Below the pieces are notes generated by a model, which was not told where the DNA came from, did not search any database, and saw only the letters and a program-made list of their open reading frames with translations. The position numbers were made by a program, and so were the translations under genes. Source: Caballeronia temeraria (GTDB lineage: Bacteria; Pseudomonadota; Gammaproteobacteria; Burkholderiales; Burkholderiaceae). Taken from it: DNA of 64,000 nucleotides. Of this stretch, positions 54,887-63,640 are shown in pieces; positions within the stretch are counted from its first letter, which is position 1; every line of letters begins with the position of its first letter. The stretch covers positions 310,001-374,000 of the forward strand of contig NZ_FCOI02000002.1 in the NCBI RefSeq assembly GCF_001544795.2, read 5' to 3'.

Positions 54887-55062
54887 TGCCTGAGGCTTTC
54901 ATGCCTTGCAGCGTCGGCTCGCGCACGTTCAGACGGCATCCTGTCGACGCCGCCCGTGCTTCGTCAGCCGCCAGCCATGAATGCGGCGAGAGCGCCGCGA
55001 CCGGCGCTCTCGTGCAGCGAATTGCTTGCCGGGCGGCTGAAAAAACCGCCCGCGCCGGGGTG

Positions 55063-55809
55063 TCAGCCCGCTTTTCCTTGCTTGGCGACAGCGGCTTGCG
55101 CCGCCGCGATGGCTTCCGGATCGCCCAGATAGTAGTGCTGGATGGGCTTCAGGTTTTCGTCGAGTTCATACACGAGCGGCACGCCGTTCGGGATGTTCAG
55201 TCCGACGATGTCCTGATCGGAGATGTTGTCCAGATACTTGACGAGCGCGCGGATGGAGTTGCCGTGCGCCGAGATCACGACCTGCTTGCCCGACTTGATG
55301 GCCGGCGCGATCGACTCGTTCCACACCGGCAGCACGCGCGCGACGGTGTCCTTCAGGCATTCGGTGAGCGGCAACTGCTCGCGCGGCACCTTCGCGTAAC
55401 GCGGATCGTTGAACGACGCGCGTTCGTCGCCCGGTTCGAGCGCGGGCGGCGGCGTGTCGTAGCTGCGGCGCCAGACGAGCACCTGATCGTCGCCATATTT
55501 CTTCGCGGTTTCCGCCTTGTTCAGGCCCGCGAGCGCGCCGTAGTGGCGTTCGTTCAGGCGCCACGAATGCACGACCGGGATATACATCTGGTCCATTTCG
55601 TCCTGCACGTGCCACAGCGTGCGGATCGCGCGCTTGAGCACGGACGTGTAGGCGATGTCGAACTTGTAGCCGGCTTCCTTCAGCAGCACGCCGGCCTGGC
55701 GCGCTTCGCGGTTGCCCTGCTCGGTCAGGTCGACGTCGACCCAGCCCGTGAACCGGTTTTCCTTGTTCCACGTCGATTCGCCGTGGCGGATGAGCACTAG
55801 CTTGTACAT
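55063..55809 (-). CDS. gpmA: 2,3-bisphosphoglycerate-dependent phosphoglycerate mutase
   Basis: Glycolytic enzyme that interconverts 3- and 2-phosphoglycerate, 248 residues as in E. coli GpmA. The phospho-histidine loop [10 protein letters not shown] is near the N-terminus, with [15 protein letters not shown] next and [15 protein letters not shown] for the second active-site His. The ATG at 55809 follows no strong ribosome-binding site. A GC-rich palindrome without T-run (54988-55011) lies downstream of the stop. The rhodanese gene is divergent. Confidence 0.97.
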   Translation of the reverse strand: MYKLVLIRHGESTWNKENRFTGWVDVDLTEQGNREARQAGVLLKEAGYKFDIAYTSVLKRAIRTLWHVQDEMDQMYIPVVHSWRLNERHYGALAGLNKAETAKKYGDDQVLVWRRSYDTPPPALEPGDERASFNDPRYAKVPREQLPLTECLKDTVARVLPVWNESIAPAIKSGKQVVISAHGNSIRALVKYLDNISDQDIVGLNIPNGVPLVYELDENLKPIQHYYLGDPEAIAAAQAAVAKQGKAG

Positions 55810-55926
55810 GATATCGGTCGGTCAGTTGGAAAAGCGGTGCGCCGATCGCACCCCGTCATCCTGCCCGAGCGGGCGGGGTGCCGCCATCGGCCGGACGGCG
55901 GAGGCCATCGCGGGAAACGGTTATTT

Positions 55927-55932
55927 TATAAT
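55927..55932 (+). promoter_or_regulatory. Consensus -10 hexamer before the rhodanese gene
   Basis: TATAAT (context TTATTT-TATAAT-GCC), 60 bases before the rhodanese GTG; no convincing -35. Confidence 0.4.
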
Positions 55933-55991
55933 GCCCTGATTGCCCTCATTTCCCTTTCTTCCTTTCCTACTCAATTTCGGCGGCCCTCGAC

Positions 55992-56417
55992 GTGAAGTTT
56001 TTCACTGATTACACGAATATCGCACTTATCGTTATCGCGCTCGTTTCCGGCGCGCTGCTCCTGTGGCCTGCCATCACGCGGCGCGGACGCGGCGGCATCT
56101 CCGCCGCCGAAGCCACGACGCTCATCAACCGGCGCAACGCCGTGATCGTCGATCTGCGGCCCGCCGCGGAATTCGCGAAGGGGCATCTGCCGTCGGCACG
56201 AAACGTCGAATTGACGGAGCTTCAAGCAAAAATCGGCCAGATCGCGAAGAATAAGAGCAATCCGGTCGTGCTCGTTTGCCAAACCGGTCAAGAATCGCAG
56301 CGCGCGAGCCGCAGCGTGTCCGAGGCGGGTTATGCCGAGGTCCACGTTTTGCAAGGTGGAGTAGACGCCTGGCAAAAAGCAGGCATGCCGGTGGTGAAAC
56401 AAGGAGCAGTCAAGTGA
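55992..56417 (+). CDS. Membrane-anchored rhodanese-like protein
   Basis: A 141-residue sulfurtransferase-fold protein. An N-terminal transmembrane helix (about residues 8-27) is followed by a single rhodanese domain (RRNAVIVDLRPAAEFAKGHL, then PSARNVELTELQAKI) with the active-site Cys in LVCQTGQES and the GGVDAWQKAG ending. The start is a GTG at 55992. Its stop overlaps the grxC GTG (GTGA), so they are coupled. A role in moving persulfide sulfur is likely; the acceptor is unknown. Confidence 0.9.
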   Translation: MKFFTDYTNIALIVIALVSGALLLWPAITRRGRGGISAAEATTLINRRNAVIVDLRPAAEFAKGHLPSARNVELTELQAKIGQIAKNKSNPVVLVCQTGQESQRASRSVSEAGYAEVHVLQGGVDAWQKAGMPVVKQGAVK

Positions 56418-56674
56418 AGAAAGTGTTGATGTACAGCACGGTCGTGTGCCCGTATTGCCAGATGGCCGAACGTCTTTTAAAGTCCCGCGGGGTCGAAACG
56501 ATCGAGAAGATCCTGATCGATCGCGAGCCCGGCCGGCGCGAGGAGATGATGACGCGCACCGGACGGCGTACCGTGCCGCAGGTGTACATCGGCGAAACGC
56601 ACGTCGGCGGCTACGACGATCTGTCCGCGCTCGACCGCAAAGGCGGCCTCGTGCCGCTGCTGGAATCGGTCTGA
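56414..56674 (+). CDS. grxC: Glutaredoxin 3
   Basis: An 86-residue glutathione-dependent disulfide reductase. The dithiol active site is Cys12-Pro-Tyr-Cys15; RTVPQVYIGETHVGGYDDL holds the cis-proline and glutathione-binding residues. It starts at GTG 56414-56416, overlapping the rhodanese stop, and is placed before secB, an order seen in many beta- and gamma-proteobacteria. Glutathione is made by the gshAB pair nine kilobases upstream. Confidence 0.96.
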   Translation: MKKVLMYSTVVCPYCQMAERLLKSRGVETIEKILIDREPGRREEMMTRTGRRTVPQVYIGETHVGGYDDLSALDRKGGLVPLLESV

Positions 56675-56742
56675 ACACACGCTCGCGGCGCGCGATTCAA
56701 AACAAAGAGCGCACCGCATACCGAAATACCTAGGGAATCATT

Positions 56743-57213
56743 ATGTCTGACGAGAACAACCAGCCGTTTTTCAACATCCAGCGCATCTATCTGAAGGACA
56801 TGTCGCTCGAGCAGCCGAATTCGCCGGCCATCTTCCTCGAGCAGGAAATGCCGTCGGTGGAAGTCGAAGTCGACGTGAAGGCCGACCGCCTCGCGGAAAG
56901 CGTCTTCGAAGTGCTGGTCACGGGCACGGTCACGGCGAAGGTCACGGACAAGGTCGCGTTCCTGATCGAAGCCAAGCAGGCAGGCATCTTCGATATCCGC
57001 AATATTCCGGGCGAGCAGATCGACCCGCTCGTCGGCATCGCATGCCCGACGATCCTGTTCCCGTATCTGCGTTCGAATATCGCCGACGCGATCACCCGCG
57101 CTGGTTTCCCGCCGATCCACCTCGCGGAAATCAACTTCCAGGCGCTGTACGAGCAACGCATCGCCCAGCTCGCAGGCGCCCAGGAAGGCGCGGCGAACGG
57201 CGCGACGCACTGA
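56743..57213 (+). CDS. secB: Protein-export chaperone SecB
   Basis: A 156-residue tetrameric chaperone that keeps preproteins unfolded and hands them to SecA. The sequence [20 protein letters not shown], then NSPAIFLEQ and [20 protein letters not shown] is typical. It is 69 bases after grxC and 28 bases before gpsA, the usual grxC-secB-gpsA order. Confidence 0.97.
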   Translation: MSDENNQPFFNIQRIYLKDMSLEQPNSPAIFLEQEMPSVEVEVDVKADRLAESVFEVLVTGTVTAKVTDKVAFLIEAKQAGIFDIRNIPGEQIDPLVGIACPTILFPYLRSNIADAITRAGFPPIHLAEINFQALYEQRIAQLAGAQEGAANGATH

Positions 57214-57241
57214 CGCTCACGCTGCCGGACCGGAGCCGAGC

Positions 57242-58240
57242 ATGAAAGTAGCCGTTCTCGGCGCCGGCGCGTGGGGCACCGCACTTGCGGGCCACCTCGC
57301 GACCCGGCACGACACGAAGCTCTGGGCGCGCGATGTCGCGCTCATCGAATCTCTTTCCCGCACGCACGAAAACACGCGCTATCTGCCAGGCGTGGCGTTG
57401 CCGCACGCGCTTGCATTCGAGGCGGATTTCGCCGCGGCGCTCGCGCATGCATCGGCGGACGATGCATTGTGTGTCGTCGCTACGCCCGTCGCCGGTTTGC
57501 GTGCGCTGTGCCGCGCGATGCGAGAGGCCGGCGTCGTGCCGGCGCATATCGTCTGGCTTTGCAAAGGCTTCGAGGCGGATACGCAATGTCTGCCTAACGA
57601 AGTCGTCGCAGCCGAACTGCCCCAGCATCGGAGCAACGGCACGCTGTCCGGTCCGAGCTTCGCGCGCGAAGTAGGGCAGGGCTTGCCGGTCGCGCTGACG
57701 GTCGCGAGCGCATCGGCGGAACTGGGCGCGCGCACGGTCGCGGCGTTCCATCACGGCGCGATGCGCATCTATACCGGCGACGACGTGATCGGCGTCGAAG
57801 TGGGCGGCGCGGTGAAAAACGTGCTCGCAATCGCGACCGGCATCTCCGATGGCCTCGGCCTCGGCCTGAACGCGCGCGCGGCGCTGATCACGCGCGGGCT
57901 CGCGGAAATGTCGCGTCTGGGCGTCGCGCTCGGCGGCCGCGCGGAAACCTTCACCGGGCTGACCGGCCTGGGCGATCTGATTCTCACCGCGACGGGCGAT
58001 CTGTCGCGCAACCGCACCGTCGGCATGCAGCTCGCGAGCGGACGCACGCTCGACGAGATTCTCGCGGCGCTCGGCCATGTCGCGGAAGGCGTGCGATGCG
58101 CGCGCGCCGTGCTCGGGCTCGCGAAATCGCGCGGCATCGATATGCCGATCACGCAGGCGGTATGCCGCGTGCTCTTCGACAACGTGACGCCGCGCGATGC
58201 CGTGCAGGCGCTACTCAGCCGGGACGCAAAAGCAGAGTAA
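57242..58240 (+). CDS. gpsA: NAD(P)-dependent glycerol-3-phosphate dehydrogenase
   Basis: Makes sn-glycerol 3-phosphate for phospholipid synthesis, 332 residues. Nucleotide-binding loop [14 protein letters not shown] is at the N-terminus; the catalytic Lys lies in [14 protein letters not shown], and [20 protein letters not shown] is conserved in the C-terminal helical domain. It lies 28 bases after secB and 15 bases before the macrodomain gene. Confidence 0.97.
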   Translation: MKVAVLGAGAWGTALAGHLATRHDTKLWARDVALIESLSRTHENTRYLPGVALPHALAFEADFAAALAHASADDALCVVATPVAGLRALCRAMREAGVVPAHIVWLCKGFEADTQCLPNEVVAAELPQHRSNGTLSGPSFAREVGQGLPVALTVASASAELGARTVAAFHHGAMRIYTGDDVIGVEVGGAVKNVLAIATGISDGLGLGLNARAALITRGLAEMSRLGVALGGRAETFTGLTGLGDLILTATGDLSRNRTVGMQLASGRTLDEILAALGHVAEGVRCARAVLGLAKSRGIDMPITQAVCRVLFDNVTPRDAVQALLSRDAKAE

Positions 58241-58255
58241 TCGGAGGCGTGTGCG

Positions 58256-58771
58256 ATGGCCAAGCTCGAAGCGCTGAAAGCCGACATCACCACGCTCGAC
58301 GTCGATGCCATCGTCAATGCGGCGAACACGTCGCTGCTCGGCGGCGGCGGTGTCGACGGCGCGATACATCGCAGAGCGGGAAAAGGCTTGCTGCGCGAGT
58401 GCGAGACGCTCGGCGGCTGCGAAACCGGCGACGCGAAAATCACACGCGGCTACGATCTGCCCGCGAAGCACGTCATTCACGCAGTTGGGCCACGCTGGAG
58501 CGGCGGCAGGAAAAACGAGTCCGAACTGCTCGCGAACTGCTACCGGCGCTCGCTGGAACTCGCGCAGGAAGCCGGCTGCGAATCGATTGCCTTTCCCGCG
58601 ATCAGTTGCGGCATCTATCACTTTCCGCCCGAGCAAGCCGTGAAGATCGCGGTGCGCACGGTCATCGACACATTGCCTTCCACGCCCGCCGTGCAGCGCG
58701 TCGTTTTCGTGTGCTTTCAGGACGACATGCTCGCGCGCTATCGCGCCGAACTCGACGCGGCCAAGGCTTAA
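58256..58771 (+). CDS. Macrodomain protein, O-acetyl-ADP-ribose deacetylase family
   Basis: A 171-residue single macrodomain of the YmdB/MacroD type, which removes O-acetyl or mono-ADP-ribose. The start [20 protein letters not shown] and [14 protein letters not shown] give the ADP-ribose-binding loops; the second loop is [16 protein letters not shown]. It lies 15 bases downstream of gpsA and is probably co-transcribed. The 3' end overlaps the convergent trmL stop by four bases. Confidence 0.92.
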   Translation: MAKLEALKADITTLDVDAIVNAANTSLLGGGGVDGAIHRRAGKGLLRECETLGGCETGDAKITRGYDLPAKHVIHAVGPRWSGGRKNESELLANCYRRSLELAQEAGCESIAFPAISCGIYHFPPEQAVKIAVRTVIDTLPSTPAVQRVVFVCFQDDMLARYRAELDAAKA

Positions 58772-59238
58772 GCGCCGCCTTCGAAGCCCGCCTGTCGCCA
58801 CGCCTCGAACGTCACGATCGCCACCGTATTCGACAGATTCAGGCTGCGATTGCCCGGCCGCATCGGCAGACGCACGCGCTGTTCGTTCGGAAAGCGCGCG
58901 AGCAAATCGGGCGCGAGGCCGCGCGTTTCCGCGCCGAACACGAACCAGTCTCCCGGCTTGAACGCGTGATCGAAGAACGGTGACGAGCCGCGCGTCGTGA
59001 ACGCGAACATGCGCGTGGCGTCAGGCGCTTCCTTCGCGATGAAGGCATCCCAGTTCGCGTGCACGTTCATTTCGGCGTACTCGTGATAGTCGAGACCGGC
59101 GCGGCGCATCTTCGCGTCGTCGAGCGGAAAGCCGAGCGGCTCGATCAGATGCAGGCGCGCGCCCGTGTTCGCGCACAGGCGGATCACGTTGCCGGTGTTC
59201 GGCGGGATTTCGGGTTCGACGAGTACGACGTTGAACAT
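58768..59238 (-). CDS. trmL: tRNA (cytidine(34)-2'-O)-methyltransferase
   Basis: A 156-residue SPOUT methyltransferase that modifies the wobble base of leucine tRNAs. The start [20 protein letters not shown] and the SAM-binding knot ([16 protein letters not shown], then [16 protein letters not shown]) are typical. It is 22 bases downstream of comF on the minus strand and probably shares its transcript. Confidence 0.95.
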   Translation of the reverse strand: MFNVVLVEPEIPPNTGNVIRLCANTGARLHLIEPLGFPLDDAKMRRAGLDYHEYAEMNVHANWDAFIAKEAPDATRMFAFTTRGSSPFFDHAFKPGDWFVFGAETRGLAPDLLARFPNEQRVRLPMRPGNRSLNLSNTVAIVTFEAWRQAGFEGGA

Positions 59239-59260
59239 GGATTGCTTCTGAATGAGGTGA

Positions 59261-60046
59261 TTAATCTTTCGGCGTGCGTAGCGCGACGAAATTGCTGACG
59301 CGCCGCGCGCCGGATAACTTGAGCGTGCGGGCGAGCGCGTCGAGCGTGGCGCCGGATGTCATCACATCGTCGACGACGCCGACATGCTTGCCACGCACAT
59401 CGCCCGAAACGGCGAACGCGCTCGCGACATTGCGGCGGCGCGTTTCCTGATCGAGCCGCGATTGTGCCGACGTATGCCGCACACGGGTGACCATCGACGC
59501 GTCGCCGCGCACGCGCATCATGCGGGCGAGCGGGCGCGCGATGGACCACGCCTGGTTATAGCCGCGCGCGACGAGGCGCATACGCGAGAGCGGCATCGGC
59601 ACGATCACGTCCGGCGCGGGCAGATTGCTGTCCTCGAAGACCGCATGCAACTGCCGCGCAAATGCTTCGCCCGCGGCGAGGCGCGCACGAAACTTCAATT
59701 CGACGACGAGCGTATCGAGCGGCGCGCGATAGTCGGCGAGCGCGAGCGTGTCGTTGAACGCGGGCGGCGCGTCGAGACACGCGGCGCAATGCACGCGGAT
59801 GTCCTCGCGTTCGCGTCTCATGACCGACGCCGCCAGCGGCAGCGCGCACGTCGCGCAGCGCAGGCGCGGCTCGTTCCAGTACTGCGCGTCGCATCCGGCG
59901 CACAACACATCTTGCGACAAATTGCCGCATAACGCGCACTGACCCGGCAGCGCGCGCGACATGAGCCGTTGCGCCGCCGACGCGAATCCGCGAGCGCGCG
60001 TGGTAACGGGCGTCCGGAAGGAAGGGCGGAGACTGTCGGTTTTCAT
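59261..60046 (-). CDS. comF: ComF family phosphoribosyltransferase-like protein
   Basis: A 261-residue protein of the ComF/GntX family with an N-terminal zinc-ribbon (four C-x-x-C pairs: CALC, CAGC, CATC and CAAC) and a C-terminal PRTase-like fold holding the PRPP motif VGVVDDVMTSGATLDAL. In naturally transformable bacteria ComF helps DNA uptake. I chose the ATG at 60046; a longer start 16 codons upstream (60094) is open. It is divergent from the methyltransferase gene by 149 bases. Confidence 0.88.
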   Translation of the reverse strand: MKTDSLRPSFRTPVTTRARGFASAAQRLMSRALPGQCALCGNLSQDVLCAGCDAQYWNEPRLRCATCALPLAASVMRREREDIRVHCAACLDAPPAFNDTLALADYRAPLDTLVVELKFRARLAAGEAFARQLHAVFEDSNLPAPDVIVPMPLSRMRLVARGYNQAWSIARPLARMMRVRGDASMVTRVRHTSAQSRLDQETRRRNVASAFAVSGDVRGKHVGVVDDVMTSGATLDALARTLKLSGARRVSNFVALRTPKD

Positions 60047-60195
60047 GACTGCGGTAGCGGAAAAATCGCGGCTCGATGCGCTAAACACGCGCATTCGTTG
60101 CGCCTTACGAAGTGTTTATGCCTCGTATCAGCACTTCGCATGGGTCGTTTTCGAGACGACCGAGTATACTTCGCACTCTCCGCAAAAAGATCGAC

Positions 60196-61176
60196 ATGCC
60201 CCCGACATCCCCTAAAACTAGCCGTCCGGCCTATGATCCGCGCCTTTTGTGCGCGATCTTCGACGGTCGCGCCGCCGCTTTCGACGAGGTCGCGTTCCTG
60301 CCGCGCGAGATCGCGGAGCGCATGCGCGAGCGGCTCGAATACATCAAGGTCGCGCCGACGCGCATCCTCGATGCGGCGTGCGGCGCCGGGGCGGACCTGG
60401 GCGGTCTGCGGGAACGCTTCGCAGAGGCGTCGGTGACCGGCGTCGATATTTCGTCCGCGATGCTCGCGCGCGCCCGCGCCGCCGAAGCCGCGGACGCCGA
60501 CAACGGCGCGGGCTGGCGGCGCTTTCTTCCCTCTACGCTCGCCAAGGCCTTCGGCGCACGCGGCCCGCAACTCGCGCAGGCGGATTTCTCCGAGCTGCCG
60601 TTCGTGTCGGGCGCGTTCGAATTGCTGTGGTCGAATCTCGCGCTGCACTGGCATGCGCGGCCTGATCTCGTGTTCCCCGAATGGCAGCGCGTGCTGAAGG
60701 TAAACGGCCTCCTGATGTTCAGCACGTTCGGCCCGGACACGCTGCGCGAGCTTCGCGCCGCGTATCGCGAAGCGGAGCGCACGCTCGGGCTGACATCCGA
60801 GCCGCATACGATCGATTTCGTCGACATGCACGATCTCGGCGACATGCTCGTGGAAAGCGGCTTCGAAATTCCGGTGATGGATCAGGAGGTGCTGACCATC
60901 ACATACAAATCGCCCGAATCGCTGTTCGCCGACGTATCCCGCTGGGGCGCCTATCCGTTCGCGCGCGCGTTCGACGCAGGCCGCGCGGACGTGAAGACCG
61001 TGCGCGGCGCGGTGCATCAGGCGCTCGAAGCGCTGCGCCGCGACGACGGCACGATCCCGCTCACCTTCGAAGTGATCTACGGCCACGCCTGGAAGGCGGT
61101 GCCGCGCACGACGGCCGAAGGGCACGGCATCGTTCGTCTGGAAGATATTGGAAAAGGCTCCAGACCGAAACGATGA
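60196..61176 (+). CDS. SAM-dependent methyltransferase, BioC-like
   Basis: A 326-residue class I methyltransferase. SAM motif I is ILDAACGAGADLGGL, and the following acidic residue lies in VTGVDISSAML. LWSNLALHWHARPDLVF, then VLKVNGLLMFSTFGPDTL resembles BioC, which methylates malonyl-ACP to start biotin synthesis. The position beside comF also fits bioC in some beta-proteobacteria, but the protein has a longer C-terminal half than E. coli BioC (251 residues), so the assignment is provisional. The ATG at 60196 gives MPPTSPKTSRPAYDP; a longer upstream frame is rejected. Confidence 0.8.
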   Translation: MPPTSPKTSRPAYDPRLLCAIFDGRAAAFDEVAFLPREIAERMRERLEYIKVAPTRILDAACGAGADLGGLRERFAEASVTGVDISSAMLARARAAEAADADNGAGWRRFLPSTLAKAFGARGPQLAQADFSELPFVSGAFELLWSNLALHWHARPDLVFPEWQRVLKVNGLLMFSTFGPDTLRELRAAYREAERTLGLTSEPHTIDFVDMHDLGDMLVESGFEIPVMDQEVLTITYKSPESLFADVSRWGAYPFARAFDAGRADVKTVRGAVHQALEALRRDDGTIPLTFEVIYGHAWKAVPRTTAEGHGIVRLEDIGKGSRPKR

Positions 61177-61293
61177 ATCGGTAAAGAGCACGGTTGTTAT
61201 GTCTGAAATTTGCGCGGAAAAAGCGTGCAAAAAGGTGCGTCAAAAGGGCGCAGAAGCTTGTGGCGCTTGGCTTTGCGAGGTTACGACCCTTGC

Positions 61294-61322
61294 TTGTGGA
61301 TGCCACTTAAGACGCCTATAAT
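61294..61322 (+). promoter_or_regulatory. Sigma-70 promoter of the DUF2244-cox operon
   Basis: TTGTGG (61294-61299), 17-base spacer, TATAAT (61317-61322), 86 bases before the DUF2244 start codon. The -10 is perfect and the -35 keeps TTG. A CTTAAG word (61306-61311) lies inside the spacer, five bases before the -10. Confidence 0.7.
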
Positions 61323-61408
61323 GCGTCAGTTTGTCGCCTGAACCGATACAAATTTGGGCGAAATCCGAGCAAATGTATGTGATTGCGTGCGGATTGAGGG
61401 AGGCAGCG

Positions 61409-61882
61409 ATGCAAGCCAGCCAGACGCTGACGGAGTCCGGGCCGGTCATCAAGGACTGGATGATGAAGCGAAACTGCTCGGTCTCGCCGCGTCAGTTCGT
61501 GCGCTTCTATGTGTCGCTTGCGCTGTTTTCGCTGGCAATCGCAACGCTGCTGTTTCTGAACGGCGCCTGGCTGGTGCTGCCGTTCACCGGAATCGAGCTG
61601 ACGGTCGTGGGTGTCGCGTTCCTGATTTACGCGCGCCATGCCGTCGACTACGAACGAATCCGGCTGTACCAAAACCGGTTGTTGATCGAACAGATGAACG
61701 CCGAAGAGCTGACGCAGTTCGAGTTCAACCCGCGCTGGGTGCGGGTCGAAGCGGGCGCGACGCCGAGAGAGCCGCTCACGATCGTATCGCGCGGTCAATC
61801 GGTGAAAATCGGACAACACCTTGCACAGCATCGTCGCAAACAATTTGCTGCCGAGTTGCAGGCGTCGCTGAGACGTCTTTGA
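61409..61882 (+). CDS. DUF2244 domain-containing membrane protein
   Basis: A 157-residue integral membrane protein with two hydrophobic helices (about residues 35-54 and 55-75) and a cytoplasmic C-terminal half (QFEFNPRWVRVEAGATPREP). DUF2244 genes usually precede the cytochrome aa3 genes, so a role in oxidase assembly or regulation is plausible but unproven. GAGGGAGGCAGCG precedes the ATG at 61409; a longer upstream frame starting 61331 is rejected. coxB follows after 66 bases. Confidence 0.87.
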   Translation: MQASQTLTESGPVIKDWMMKRNCSVSPRQFVRFYVSLALFSLAIATLLFLNGAWLVLPFTGIELTVVGVAFLIYARHAVDYERIRLYQNRLLIEQMNAEELTQFEFNPRWVRVEAGATPREPLTIVSRGQSVKIGQHLAQHRRKQFAAELQASLRRL

Positions 61883-61948
61883 GAGGAGCCGGCGGGTGCG
61901 ATGCCACGGGGGTCGAGGGTTTGAATGGAAAATTTGGGTAAGGATGCT

Positions 61949-63544
61949 ATGAAAACAATCAAGCGAGCCCTCTCGGGCGTGCTGGCGGCGGGCGCACTGC
62001 TTACCGCCGGCGCTGCCCTGGCGGTCGAAAACAGTCCAGGCGGTCCCGCTGTCAACGAGATCAACTTCCAGCCGCCCGTGACGAAGATCGCCGAGGAGCT
62101 CTACGGCCTCCATATCTTCATGCTCATCATCTGTACCGTCATCTTCGTTGGCGTGTTCGGCGTGATGTTCTATTCGATGTTCATGCATCGCAAGTCGAAA
62201 GGCTTCAAGCCGGCCAACTTCCACGAGAGCACCACGGTCGAAATCATCTGGACGATTGCGCCGTTCATCATCGTCATTCTGATGGCGCTGCCGGCCACGA
62301 AGGCCGTCGTCGCGATGAAGGACACGTCCAACGCCGACCTCACCGTGAAGGTCACCGGCTATCAGTGGAAGTGGGGCTACGATTACGTGAAGGGTCCGGG
62401 CGAGGGCATCAACTTCCTCTCCACGCTCTCCACGCCGCGCAGCGAAACCAACGGCCAGAAGCCGATCTCCACGCTGTATCTGCAGGAAGTCGACAACCCG
62501 CTCGTCGTGCCGGTCGACAAGAAAATCCGCATCATCACCACGGCGAACGACGTCGTGCACTCGTGGTACGTGCCGGCGTTCGGCGTGAAGCAGGATGCGA
62601 TTCCGGGCTTCGTGCGCGACACGTGGTTCAAGGCCGAAAAGGTGGGCACGTATCGCGGCTTCTGTACGGAACTGTGCGGCAAGGAGCACGCGTACATGCC
62701 GGTGGTCGTCGAAGTGCTGTCGGCTGACGACTACGCGAAGTGGGTCGATGCGCAAAAGAAGAAGATGGCCGCCGGCCAGGACGATCCGCTCAAGACGTAC
62801 ACGAAGGATGAACTGATGGCGCGCGGCCAGCAGGTCTACTCGTCGAACTGCGCGGTCTGCCACCAGCCGACCGGCAAGGGCGCGGGCCAGTTCCCGGCGC
62901 TCGACGGCTCAAAGATCGCGAACGGCTCGATTGCGGACCATCTGAATATCGTGCTGCACGGCAAGGGCGCCATGCCGCCGTGGCAAAGCGTGTTGAACGA
63001 TGTCGAGATCGCATCGGTCGTCACGTTCGAGCGCAATAGCTGGAGCAACCACACCGGCGACCTGCTGCAACCGAAGCAAGTCATCGACGCCAAGGCGGGC
63101 AAGATGCCCGAAGGCGGCGGCAAGGCAGCGGCGGCGGCACCGGCGCCCGAAGCAGCGAGCGCAGCACCCGCGGCAGCGGACGCGAGCGCACCGGCTGCAT
63201 CGTCGGGTGCGGAGGCGTCGCAAGCCGCCGCTCTGCCTGCCAGCATCTATTTCGAGACGGGCAAGGACACGCTGCCCGCCGACGCGAAAAGCGCGGTGGA
63301 CGCGGCAGCGGCCTACGCGAAGGCGCATCCGGACGCGAAGATCGCGTTGTCGGGTTTCACGGATGCGACCGGCAATGCCGACAAGAACGCCGATCTCGCC
63401 AAGCGCCGCGCGCAAGCCGTGCGTGACGCGCTGAAGGCAGCGGGCGTGTCGGAAGACCGCATTGTGTTGAAGAAACCGGAAACCATCACGGGCGGCGCCG
63501 ATAACAAGGAAGCCCGCCGCGTGGAAATCAGTCCGGCTGCTTGA
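61949..63544 (+). CDS. coxB: Cytochrome c oxidase subunit II with cytochrome c and OmpA-like domains
   Basis: A 531-residue subunit of the aa3 oxidase. A signal peptide (about 1-26) and two transmembrane helices (about 55-77 and 98-119) lead to the CuA domain with His204, Cys239, Glu241, Cys243, His247 and Met250. A cytochrome c domain follows with heme motif Cys301-A-V-Cys304-His305 and an axial Met in GKGAMPPW. After an Ala/Pro linker, residues about 430-531 form an OmpA-like domain (LSGFTDATGNADKNADLAKR, then RAQAVRDAL). AAGGATGCT precedes the ATG at 61949; a start eight codons earlier (61925) is possible. Confidence 0.92.
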   Translation: MKTIKRALSGVLAAGALLTAGAALAVENSPGGPAVNEINFQPPVTKIAEELYGLHIFMLIICTVIFVGVFGVMFYSMFMHRKSKGFKPANFHESTTVEIIWTIAPFIIVILMALPATKAVVAMKDTSNADLTVKVTGYQWKWGYDYVKGPGEGINFLSTLSTPRSETNGQKPISTLYLQEVDNPLVVPVDKKIRIITTANDVVHSWYVPAFGVKQDAIPGFVRDTWFKAEKVGTYRGFCTELCGKEHAYMPVVVEVLSADDYAKWVDAQKKKMAAGQDDPLKTYTKDELMARGQQVYSSNCAVCHQPTGKGAGQFPALDGSKIANGSIADHLNIVLHGKGAMPPWQSVLNDVEIASVVTFERNSWSNHTGDLLQPKQVIDAKAGKMPEGGGKAAAAAPAPEAASAAPAAADASAPAASSGAEASQAAALPASIYFETGKDTLPADAKSAVDAAAAYAKAHPDAKIALSGFTDATGNADKNADLAKRRAQAVRDALKAAGVSEDRIVLKKPETITGGADNKEARRVEISPAA

Positions 63545-63640
63545 CGTGCCGAGCGTGCCGCTTTCCTTCGCCGCATAGCAACGGAAAGCGCACGCGTCAT
63601 TGCCAAGTGCCCCGAGTATTCGCTTTAGGAGATGATTGTC

